From Rosa chinensis (taxonomy: Eukaryota > Streptophyta > Magnoliopsida > Rosales > Rosaceae), in contig NC_037093.1 of NCBI RefSeq assembly GCF_002994745.2, forward strand, positions 69,025,510 to 69,089,509: a stretch of 64,000 bases of DNA, given 5' to 3'. This document shows, one piece after another, positions 23,534 through 33,328 of the stretch (positions are counted from its first letter, which is position 1; each line of letters begins with the position of its first letter). Both the position numbers and the translations under genes were made by a program. Under the pieces are notes generated by a model. It worked only from the letters and a program-made list of their open reading frames with translations, was not told where the DNA came from and did not search any database.

Positions 23534-24106
23534 TAGGGATGGCAAAAATCCCTAGTGAGGCAGAGCTCCATTGGATACCCGCCCCTAATGCGGGGAGAAT
23601 TCGTGGACAAATGGAAAATGGGGATGGGGATCCCCAATCCCCGCTATCTAAGATTGGGGATGGGGCGGGGATGGTATTGTGATCCCCATCCCTAAACCCG
23701 CCCCAATAATATATACATATGGTTAACTTATATATATATATATATATTATAATTTATTTTTTATAATATAAATCACAAATATATACATTAATGGCTACAC
23801 TTTTACATTAATAGTTAATAGTGTTTTGACTTTTGCACTCACTGAATTATGATTTATGAATTTAATCGTATTTTAAATTTATTTATTGTAGATTTTGATT
23901 TAAAAAAAGGCAATATGAGAAAAAATTATTTTATTTATTAAATTCTTATTGGGTATTTGGGGCGGGTTTGGAGGTTTAGTCCCCAATGGGGATGGGGACG
24001 GGGAATCCCCAATATATTTTTATTGGGGATTGGGGGTAGAAAATGACCCCGAGGATGGGGATGCTATTGTGATCCTCATCCCCAACCCGCCCCATTGCCA
24101 TTCCTA
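23534..24106. mobile_element. hAT-like MITE (TAGGGATGGCAA ends), copy 1
   Basis: Ends TAGGGATGGCAAAAATCCC and, in reverse, TAGGAATGGCAATGGGGCGG, with GGGGATGGGGATCCCC-rich subterminal arms. Flanks CTTAAGGG and CCAAGGG look like a decayed 8-bp duplication. Comparison with the inverted arm of the host element shows the uninterrupted target (CTTAAGGGACAG). Confidence 0.65.
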
Positions 24107-24338
24107 CCAAGGGACAGTTTTAAGGAATTGTGAGGGACAAATGCATCTCAACCACATGTATTAAATATAAAAACATAAATTATAACAATTTAAAACTGTG
24201 CATTTATTTTCAGCTGTGAGATTCACTTGTCCCTCACACTCCCTAAAAAACTGTCCCTTAGGTGAGCAGACCTTATATAAAATAATAGAATGTGTATTAA
24301 GTAGTTTGGGGGTGTATTTAAAATTTCTCTTTCTAATA

Positions 24339-24439
24339 TATATGTCATTTTTAGTCATTTCATTTAAACACAAAATCTGATTTTAACTGCAGAAAAGCGA
24401 GATGTGTATTAAGTATTTAGAGATTTGTGAACAAAATTT
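24339..24439. mobile_element. Right terminus of another Mutator-like MITE
   Basis: Reverse complement of the left arm at 24602 onwards: GAGAAATTTTGTTCACAAAT, then CTCTAAATACTTAATACAC. It is an orphan end, showing several rounds of nesting. Confidence 0.5.
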
Positions 24440-24509
24440 CTCAGTGTTTTAATTGCTTGCACTGGTAAAAATAGAAGGAAAAAAAATATAGCATTACATA
24501 TATCCAACA

Positions 24510-24846
24510 ACATGTGCAATAAGAAAAGAAATTTTCCAACTATACTTCATTTTATGATATATATATATATATATATATTATTTTTTTAGTCATTTTATTT
24601 AGAGAAATTTTATTAACACATCCCTAAATACTTAATACACATTGAAATTTTTCTACATTTAAAATCAGATTATATGGGTATATGAAATGACTAAAAAGAC
24701 ATCCATATTAGAAAAGGAACTATAGTTGGAATATGTTTAATAGCTTTTAATATTGTTATAAATTACGCATTACAAAAATTTTCTGATTGTTCATATTGTT
24801 TCATGGTAATTAATAGATAGAAAGAAAATAAAAACTAGTATGATAA
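24510..24846 (+). repeat. Left flank repeat of the poly(A) retroposon, copy 1
   Basis: ACATGTGCAATAAGAAAAGA onward recurs directly after the poly(A) at 28835. From 24602 it is the left part of a Mutator-like MITE (9-bp flank TTTTATTTA at 24593-24601) that is complete only on the right side. The repeat therefore behaves like a target duplication about 337 bp long. Confidence 0.6.
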
Positions 24847-24849
24847 ATC

Positions 24850-27800
24850 TTCCAAATAAACCTTAGAAATAAATTTAGGCTAGGGTGGAAAATGCGGAGT
24901 GCTAGGGTTTGAGCGAGGCAATAGATTCTTGGGGGCTTGTCCGGCGGCCCCCCGTGTCAACGATGGTACCATGACTCGTCGGTGCGTGGTGGGTACAGCC
25001 GGACGGGCTGCAATTTCTTTGGATGTTCTGGCTTTCTCAGGGAGGGAGACGCTGCACAAGTCTGAACGTTTCTGAAATTGGTTGGCTCTCACATTCGATG
25101 ACGGCGTTGACTGGAAGGAGGACTCAATTGCGCCTCCTCATTCTAAGCAGATGGCTGGGTGAAAGATCATGCCTTCTGGCCTCCGATCGCGCAGCTTTAG
25201 TCTCTGCCTTGAGGCAGATTGTTTCATCAGTGTGGCAGCGAGTCCTACATGGATCTGGCCAAGTAGGATCGAGTGGTAATGGTGACCGGCCTCTTCTCGG
25301 CGGTGGAGACATGGGCTGATGGATGAGGGTTAATCGCAGGTGTTTGTGTAACGCCCCAAGCTGCACCTCACCAGCTTAAGCACGTCACAGTGCCGCGAGC
25401 CTCTAAAATATAAACCGAACGCTCGATTTACATTCTAGAGAACCGCTAGGCTTTTTGTTTGAAAACTTTTCGTAAAACACAGCGAAAGCTACAAATATTT
25501 TTGAGGTGAAAACTTGAATTGCTAGCAATTATTGTGTTTGTTCAGAACTTGGATAAAGACGTACACGAGGTACGGATTTCAATGAAAGAGAATCCGACTG
25601 AGTTTAACCTGGGGCTAGATAACAACAAGCTCCGAAGCACAAAGTTTGAGAAATATAAGTTAACACAACTCCAGACAAGGGTTTACCGAATTTGTTATGC
25701 ACACCCGGCTCCATCCGCTATTGTCCCGTCACCAGTGCACAGTACCTGCATTCATACTGTTGTAGGGGTGAGCTTTCGTCCTCGCTGCTCAACAGGAACT
25801 CTAACTCGACTAGGCATGAAACCAATAAATAAATTTTGGAGCTCCAGTATGAAAATAGGCTTAAACCAAGTACTTGAAAATGAACGACAAACTTTAATAT
25901 TTTCAACGTGAAAACTGATGCATGATGCTTAAATAAATACGGCGCCAAATCCAAGTGTTACCTGATGGCCGGTCCCATAGACCCACTACACGACCTTACC
26001 TCAAATTAATTTATCACCAGGTAAGCGTAGGGAGAACGTCCACTACCTAGCTACACACACGTACCGAGTCTGTGATTGCAGATACTCGGACGACCGGTAT
26101 AGCTAACCCTCCGGAGGTTTAGGGGATCGAACCCAAGGAAGTCAGTGCCCCTTTCGCTCTCAAGCCATCACATCTCTCACAATTTGGTTAGTATGCATTG
26201 CATTTTAACATAACCAAACCGTACTACCCATCATGCATCATTTTAACACAAGATATAAGAAAATAACTAACCGAGGAGAGTCCTGAATCCCTACCTGGAT
26301 TCCGATGCTTTCTCTCACGTACTCCGAGAGTCGCGAACCTTCTGTTCCTCGGGTAACTGGAATCCTAAATTCCGACATTTCGATAGTTAATATCTTATTG
26401 AACAAGTATATGAAATCACGACGATTAATAAATCGTCCAAACCAACCTTTCCTGATTTGACCAGGATTGACCATTTTAACCATTGTTTGACCAACGTTTG
26501 ACCATCTGAGACTTGTTCGATAATTAACCCAAATTACCGAACCTTTACTTATTTTCCTTTCTTTGCTTATTACCATTTCATATAATGCTCATACAACGGA
26601 AATTATAATAAATTTCCAATCTCGTCAACGAATAAGTTCGACTTCACTTAACGATTGTGTCGCGTAGTAATTCGACGGAATTACTAAGGACACCCAATAT
26701 TTTTCCAACATAATTTCGACTCAATATGGATGTACCTAGTTTACTCTGGACACCCAATACTAGAAATTGATCTTTTCCAAACTTTTCTCAATCATCTAAA
26801 GTCTCATCAACACAACCAATTCACAATTTCTTGACAACAGCCACAATTTCAAATATGCATCACAATACCCAATCAATCAAACAACTACTTTCTGCACTCG
26901 TAAGCAAGACAAGAAGCATCTAGTCCAGAACCCGAGTTTACCTTTGCTAGTACAACTCGTAGATGAACTTCAGGCTTTAATTCGACCAGCTACGATCTTT
27001 GTTCCACCTCCTAATTTCTGAGATTGAACACAACTGAGGTTCAGTTCCAAGATTCAAGTTTAACTCAACACAGTAGTCTCACAAGGAGTTTCAAACCGGT
27101 CGTCACGCACAGCAACGCCGGCGGTGATCGACTGAACCCAGACTGCCAAAGCTTGAAACTTTAACCAGATTGGAGAACCACTTACCCAGACGTGTAGAGC
27201 TTGAAGACCTGATCGTCTTTCATGTAGCAAGCACGCTCAGAAGGGCCGGAATAGTCACCGACGTCAATGAACTACCACAGAACCGAGATCACCCAGAAAC
27301 CACAACCGTCAAAACTCGATCCCATTTGAAAACTAATTGCAGAAACATGTATAGAATGACGAAGAGGTGAGGTTTTGTACCACAGGTGGCCCAAACGGCG
27401 ACCGTAATCGCCGGAAATTGCAGAGGTTGGCGGGGAAAGTTTGAGGCTTCCAGTCGTCGGTCCTCCGTCTACGGCCGGTGCATGTACTATCCGTGGCCAC
27501 AGGCGTGACGGTGACGTCGACATGAAGACAGTGCCGGTGGTCCGCCGCTGTGAGGAGGCCGGACGGAGTAGTCCCGGTCGGATCCTCTTTGTGGGTCTCC
27601 GGGTTGCGTTTTGGGTCAGAGAGAACTAAGGTTCTCTTCCTCTCTCTCGATCCTTCTGGATCTCCCAACAGTGCAACACTTTGATATATAGACTGATTCA
27701 ATAAAGATGGACGGCTAGGATCAAGCGGTGGGTGAATCAATGGCTGAGATTTTCTCCACCTATTTTCTATTTCTTGTTTTAAATTCTAAAAGTCCACAAC

Positions 27801-28834
27801 TTCGGAAATTCACTAAAAATACTTCGGGTCACCGGAAAATTCTCCGAAAATATCCACGAACTCGTCGTGACACGTACTTCATTATCCCACTTCTAAATTG
27901 AGGATTTCACCCCACGAAATTTCTGAAAATTTTTCCCGAGTACTTTAACTTTTATCGAAATCGATAAGTCAATTAGCGAACTATTTCATTTAAGCTCGAG
28001 AACTTTTCCGGGGCTCACAGTTTGGAGAGGAAGTGGAGCCTATGGATTGGCTGCTGGATAGAGTGGCGGTTTGTGATTGATGCTAGGGAACCTATGTGGG
28101 TTGGTTTCAGACCGGCGACGGTTGTTATCGAAGGATTGATGTTGGCCGATTGGAGAAGTGAAGCGGGTTGCGGCGGTTTCTTTTCATGTTTTATTAGGGT
28201 TTTCTTTTTTGGTTTAGTTTTTTGGTGTAGTCTAATAAGTCCCTACTCTGTCGAGCGAGGGTATTGAGGTCTTGGTATGGTAGTTGTGACAGTTCATTCA
28301 CAGGGACTCAATTTACTATTAGTACTTTTTTGTGGTCAAAGTAATGGGGAAAAGCTCTTGCACATGATCTGGCGGTTTTGGGTCATGGTGTTGAAGGTAG
28401 TAATTTTCGTCTTGAGGTTGGCTATGAGGAGGTACTTTTACTCCTAGGACAGTGTGGATGAGGTGCCATTGATATGGCATTATTTTCGGGGACTACATGT
28501 TTCTCTCTCAGTGTTTTCTTGTTGTCAATGTGGTAGTGACTTGCTCTTGCATGTGGTATGGATGGTTTGGGACACGGTGTTGATGAAGGGGAAGTGGCTG
28601 TTTGTAATGTTGGCTGCTAGGATTTATCGTGACTCTCGGAAGTGGTCTTATATTGTAGCCCGAATTGAGGGGCAATTAGTTTGGTTAGGGGTTGGGCCCA
28701 TTCAGCTCATGGATGTCACTGTGGTTGACGGACCCTTAACTAGGGTTGTTTTTAGGGAGGAGAGTGGGGAACTTATGTAATCTTGTTATTTTGGAATAAA
28801 AAGTTTTTCATTCTCAAAAAAAAAAAAAAAAAAA
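24850..28834 (+). mobile_element. Poly(A)-tailed retroposon, interrupted by a solo LTR, copy 1
   Basis: GC-richer sequence from about 24880 (TAGGGTGGAAAATGCGGAGT) ending GGAATAAAAAGTTTTTCATT CTC and about 20 A. Without the inserted LTR (25347-28019) it is about 1.3 kb. Frames such as 28454-28780 are short, and no endonuclease or RT is seen, so it is perhaps a deletion derivative of an L1-type LINE. It is flanked by 24510-24846 and its copy at 28835. Confidence 0.5.
25347..28019 (-). mobile_element. 2.67-kb solo LTR present only in copy 1
   Basis: Begins TGTAACGCCCC, ends GGGGCTCACA, and is flanked by GTTTG at 25342-25346 and 28020-28024. Copy 2 has the uninterrupted sequence CGCAGGTGTTTGGAGAGG with one GTTTG (42890-42894). 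The length and the GGGGCGTTACA end (minus strand) fit a chromoviral Tekay/Del-type LTR. It inserted, and lost its internal region by LTR recombination, after the duplication or on one haplotype. Frames inside (25519-25911, 27333-27740) are not genes. Confidence 0.9.
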
Positions 28835-28913
28835 ACATGTGCAATAAGAAAAGAAAATTTCCAAATATACTTCATTTTATGATATATATTGTCTTTTTTA
28901 GTCATTTTATTTA

Positions 28914-29734
28914 GAGAAATTTTATTAACACATCTCTAAATACTTAATACACATTGAAATTTTTTTACATTTAAAATTAGATTATATGGGTATAGGAAAT
29001 GACTAAAAAGACATCCATATTAGAAAAGGAACTATAGTTGGAATATGTTTAATAGCTTTTAATATTGTTATAAATTACGCATTACAAAATTTTTTTTTTT
29101 TTTTTGAAAAGGGGTTTGGAACCTAGCCTAACTGGGAGGCTCAGCCCCACGCCTGTTATTATTAATAATAGTAGAAGTATGATTGTACAGCGAGGGGGAC
29201 GTAATACCTATACCTCGAGTACTAGTATGATATATATATATATATATATATAAACCCTAGTTGGAATCTTCTTCTACAAGCTTGACTACTAGCAATTTTG
29301 CATTACAAAATCCTTATGATTGTATATGTTGTTTCATGATAACTAATGGAGAGAAAATAACAACAATGTAGTTATAAACCTAGTTGAGATCCTCATCATG
29401 TGTTCTTGATTATTTTCAACAATCTTGACTACCAGCAATTTTGAATAACAAAATTGTTAAATTGTACAGGTGTCATAATAATAATTGAAAGAAAATTAAA
29501 ATTATTATGATGATTTTGATAAGTAAACGAATTTAAATTCATTATGATATATATAGAATGTTGTGATTATGATAAAGATTGGCATGATGATTTTCATATT
29601 AATTTATATATAGTGATTTCATATAGAATTTTGAGATTTGAGGATAATTCAGGTAGTTTCAGTGGTGTATTTAATAAAATGATAGAATAAGAATTCAAAA
29701 TTAAGTATTTAGGGACGTGCGGATAAAATTTCCC
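28914..29734 (+). mobile_element. Mutator-like MITE with 9-bp TSD, copy 1
   Basis: Exact 9-bp duplication TTTTATTTA at 28905-28913 and 29735-29743. Inverted ends are GAGAAATTTTATTAACACAT and, in reverse, GGGAAATTTTATCCGCACGT, followed by shared CCCTAAATACTTAAT. Internal copies of an 'AATTTTGCATTACAAAAT' block recur. It is interrupted by a poly(A) retroposon at 29090-29220. Confidence 0.8.
29090..29220 (-). mobile_element. Short minus-strand retroposon fragment, copy 1
   Basis: A T run (poly-A in reverse) followed by GAAAAGGGGTTTGGAACCTA and AGGCTCAGCCCCACGCC. This is a 3' end of a LINE or SINE in reverse. Compared with the parallel flank at about 24780-24840 it replaces roughly 60 bp rather than duplicating a target. 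Confidence 0.5.
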
Positions 29735-29743
29735 TTTTATTTA

Positions 29744-29822
29744 CCCACAAAATCTGATTTTAATTGCAGAAAATCGAGATGTGTATTGAGTATTTAGAAA
29801 TTTGTGGATAAAATTCCTCAAT
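29744..29822. mobile_element. Orphan MITE terminus upstream of the S-protein gene
   Basis: GAGATGTGTATTGAGTATTT followed by AGAAATTTGTGGATAAAATT matches the right arm of the Mutator-like family. It brings transposon sequence to within about 130 bp of the S-protein homologue ATG. Confidence 0.45.
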
Positions 29823-29907
29823 TCCCTCACCTGTCAAAAAAAAAAAATATATAGCATTATAAATGTCCATTTGCAACACATTTCCAATAACATGTGCAAG
29901 CTGCCCC

Positions 29908-29917
29908 TATTTAAATA
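29908..29917 (+). promoter_or_regulatory. TATA-like box of S-protein homologue 1
   Basis: TATTTAAATA lies about 32-41 bp upstream of the ATG at 29949. That is close for a leader, so transcription may begin nearly at the start codon or further upstream. Confidence 0.35.
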
Positions 29918-29948
29918 GCATGGTGTTGTAGTGGTCAAGCAGCTAAAC

Positions 29949-30353
29949 ATGGCCGCTTTGTTTTCAAGACGTATTAGTCTTTTCAAAACGGTGTTGTTGT
30001 TAATGTTCCTAACCATGTTGAAAGCCAAAACACATGTTCGCATCATTAACAATTTACCGGACGACATGCAACTACACATCCATTGTCAATCCGGGGACGA
30101 TGATCTTGGCTTCCATGAACTCTCCAACCTCAGCTCTTTCGAATTTAGTTTCAAACCGAACTGGATTGGGTCGACTCGATTTTTTTGCTTCATGGCGTGG
30201 CTCTCCAATGGTCACTATTTTGATATCTACGAGTACCGGAGAGATGGTACGTGTTTATGGACAGAACACACATGTAAGTGGCACGTAACACCAAATGGTC
30301 CATGTAAGGAATTTAGCAATGGCACAGCCCGGTGTTATCCCTGGAATACTTAG
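29949..30353 (+). CDS. S-protein homologue (plant self-incompatibility S1 family), copy 1
   Basis: An intronless 134-residue secreted protein. The open frame extends six codons upstream through a GTG, but the first ATG is at 29949. A hydrophobic signal segment covers about residues 11-25. The mature part opens with HVRIINNLPDDMQLHIHCQS and contains FKPNWIGSTRFFCFMAW, both typical of the S1 family. There are six cysteines (46, 80, 102, 109, 119, 129) and two N-glycosylation sites (Asn60, Asn124). The founder, poppy PrsS, is a stigma ligand in self-incompatibility; most homologues have unknown roles and this one is not assigned. The copy at 44855 differs by one residue, Ser10 against Ile10. Confidence 0.93.
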   Translation: MAALFSRRISLFKTVLLLMFLTMLKAKTHVRIINNLPDDMQLHIHCQSGDDDLGFHELSNLSSFEFSFKPNWIGSTRFFCFMAWLSNGHYFDIYEYRRDGTCLWTEHTCKWHVTPNGPCKEFSNGTARCYPWNT

Positions 30354-31585
30354 TTTAGCTTTAGCCCAAGTGGTGATGGGCGGTATGGAAATTGAGTTAT
30401 AAGTTTTAGTAGTTTTAATGTTTTTTATCCACTTAAATAAAGATGAAGTAATAAATTATAGACTCATCGAGGACATGTTCTCGAGATATATGTGTCAACT
30501 CCATAGTCCAGCTCCTCTGGCGCATATAATGTATATTTATGATATAATCAAAGGTAATTCTATTCAGACATCTAGATTTGATATATGGGACCTCCACTAA
30601 TTTTTGTAAAAATGTAATTCCTAATTTATCCCTATTGAAAACTAAATAACAAAAAAAATATAAAAAAAGCACAACCAATTCTGTCTCCATCTTCTTCTCT
30701 CTCACTCTTTCTCTCACATGGGTTTCTTATTAGCTATCAAATTATTGGTATGTCTATTGTTATATATTCATAATCAACCCCCAATTGTTAGAATTTAATT
30801 ATTGATTAGTAATTTGATATATTTGTCTGATAACTCTTCCCCTGCGTTTGCACCGTTCTTGAAAGTTTCAGCCTTAAGAACCAAGCTTCTTATTGAGGTC
30901 TATGATCTCGTCCAAGTTTTTCTTTTTATCTCTGCCACCATTCAAATTTGAGGAATTCCCTTTATTTAGACAATTAGTCATTAATCCATTGCAATTGAGT
31001 TTCGAAAAAAAATCATACTCCCATTGAACTTCATACCCAAATCATCAATTAAATATCTAAACTTGGATTCTTGGAATATAGTACTATATGTCCTTCCTCC
31101 ACACGATTAAACAATAGACTATAAGGATGTAGCTAAGGCAGCAGATGTAATGTAATCGTAGGATATAGCCAGAACCAGAGAAGTGGTGTGGAGATTGACA
31201 AGAATAAAATATATAAAAAAAAAAGGGACAAAACTGGAAGATTAAGGGAGAAATATTGAAGAGGAGGTCCAAATAGTAAATGAGGAGGTCTAACTAGAAC
31301 CACCCTATAATCAAACTCTTTTTTGTACTAGTAAATATTTTACCCTTTTAATTTCGACTAGCCTCATACCCGTGCAATACACATTATTGTTGAAAAGAGG
31401 AAAAACGTGAAAGTTTTATTCTCACTCACTTCCTTAATTTTATATTTTTTGTGTTTTATATATTATAGTAATAATCCTTTGAGATTATTTCATTATGAAT
31501 ATTTTTTTAATCGTAAAGGACATTTCTGGAAAATTAAAATTTGGTGAAGCCTTTGACACCAAATTTTAGCTTCCCTTTATAGTAA
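30354..31585. other. 3' flank of S-protein homologue 1, no further gene
   Basis: AT-rich. Short frames at 30418-30600 and 30433-30717 overlap on opposite strands and show no family. A possible old Helitron 3' end, CTAGCCTCATACCCGTGCAA in plus-strand reading, lies at about 31363. Confidence 0.4.
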
Positions 31586-31690
31586 CTAGCAACATGCCCG
31601 CGTTTCTTGCGGGTGACATTGTGTTAAGGGAAAATGGTCTACTAAAATATTGATGAACGGAAGCATTGACCACCACCCCCTTAAACTTTA

Positions 31691-31941
31691 CTAGCAACAT
31701 GCACGCGTTTCTTGCGGATGACATTGTGTTAAGGGAAAATGGTTGACTAAAGGGAATAGTTTTTTTTTTTTTTAAACATAGAATAGTGGTGGTTTGGCTA
31801 TTTTTAATTTCAATTTACACTTATATTTTATTGACTTAATTTAATAATTATGTTATGAAAAGATATTATAGACACTTTAAAATTTGGTGAAGCCCTTTGA
31901 CACTAGAAGAGGGCCTCCATTTATAGTAGTAGAGATAGAGA
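31691..31941 (-). mobile_element. Non-autonomous Helitron candidate, copy 1
   Basis: On the minus strand it starts TCTCTATCTCTACTACTATA with A before it, and ends in a small hairpin region and CTAG with T after it, the A|T insertion preference of Helitrons. A second 3' end of the same type, with a better hairpin (CCCGC AAGAAAC GCGGG) and CTAG, lies at 31586. This suggests either a nested older copy or read-through past the first terminator. Confidence 0.5.
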
Positions 31942-32099
31942 TGTGCATCTATCCTGATTTGTATTTGTAATGGATTGCTAATATTATTTTTGGCCGATCT
32001 CAACTGGGGACAATGTACTAAATTATAATTAGCTAAATGTATAAGAGCATTAAAAAAAAAAAAACATATAGACCCCATGTAATTGTGTATTTGCTAGGC

Positions 32100-32890
32100 T
32101 ATCCAGGTATTGGGATGGTCTTGGGGAGAGGGCCCGATTTGGGCAAGCTAGCGAGACGAGAGTCTGGTTGATATCGAGAGCCGCTATCTATAGAATCACG
32201 AGGCTGAATCCTCTGTTCTGATACCTACTAAGATAGAAATAGATCAGGGGGAGACCGGGATTGCCAACTTATAACCCTTCGATGCCTAAGTCAATATCTG
32301 TATAAGATAAGGACACGGTCACGGTGTAGAGTTGAATAATGAACTTACTTGATTGGGAATAATTTCCCCTTTCTATAGGGGAGTTTGGGTTGTGTGCCCA
32401 ACTATATTTCTATGTGGGAGTGTATTCTCATATATGTGAAGAGGTCCGGCGACCAACATTGGCGTTATTTTGGTGGCTATTGAGCCGTGTATTTCTGATA
32501 TTTGCGCTCTACACTCATGTGGTATAAACAAGTCCCCCAAGTTCCCGATTAAGAGTCCTCTTAGGTGGAGAGTTTGTCCAAGTGCGGACATTGGGAGTGC
32601 ATGGCGAGATGGTCACCGAGACCTTTCCTGTTGTGAGGCGTATTGTCAGGACCTTTAGTCCCCCCTCCCCCTTGGGTCCCCCAAGTCCCCGGTCAAGAAA
32701 ATTTGAAGGCCGGGTCTCAGTGAGTTTCCCTTGTCCCGAGTTTTCCTAGAGTGTTGTCGGTACCATTGAGAACACTTGGCTCATGTTCGCTATTTCTGTG
32801 ATTTCCACTACTTGTGGTTCCTGATGTCACGTGGTGTGTCACGTGACGCAGGACGTGCCTCCAAATGTGTCGTCTTAGGGTTTTAATTTC
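32100..32890. repeat. Ty3/gypsy LTR-like block, copy 1, edges approximate
   Basis: GC-richer non-coding block. Its stretch at 32225-32300 (GATACCTACTAAGATAGAAA, GGGGGAGACCGGG, CGATGCCTAAGTC) parallels the LTR of fragment C. Two CACGTG boxes are close together at about 32828-32845. No primer site or internal region adjoins, so it is probably a solo or truncated LTR. Confidence 0.4.
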
Positions 32891-33328
32891 CAAATTTACA
32901 TGTTGAACTATTAAAATGGATCAAGTAGCCTGTACAACTGTGTTCATTTCCACTATTTCAATCGTACTGTTCACTGTTGCAGATCATGATCGTGAATGTC
33001 ATAATTTCGCTCTTGCATATGGATGATCAGTCTCTCAATTTGAATCATAGTGCCTAACCAGGGAGTTATTCTGAAGCACACTACACGTGCTTTAGGACAG
33101 ATCAATCTAACTATGTGTGAAGGGGGAAATGAATTGGTTATATCACAGGGAAACTACTTGAGATATTACATCACTGTCTTCCTTCAACGATAGCGGACTT
33201 TGATCATGCTCTTAGTGATGGCATAAATAAAATAAGGGTGGAAGACAAGCAGTGGAGTGGAGAGTGTTGCCAATTTTGCAACGTTTCCTTCCATTATCTA
33301 ACGTCAGTGGAAATGGAAGGAAGCATTG

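Larger units (their letters stand above)
22781..24329. mobile_element. Mutator-like non-autonomous element with 9-bp TSD, copy 1
   Basis: Flanked by an exact 9-bp duplication TTTCTAATA (22772-22780, 24330-24338). Inverted ends are GAGAAGTTTTAAATACAC and GAGAAATTTTAAATACAC (right end read in reverse). The arms carry further inverted sequence (CTCACTTAAGGGACAGTTTT type). The 9-bp duplication and long arms fit a Mutator-like MITE. It carries a nested hAT-like element (23534-24106) and a microsatellite. Confidence 0.75.

Noticed and set aside
25519..25911. 130-codon frame in copy 1
   Set aside because: Inside the inserted solo LTR; no family resemblance.
29931..29948. Six-codon N-terminal extension of the S-protein homologue
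   Set aside because: It would start at GTG; the first ATG at 29949 leaves a normal signal peptide.
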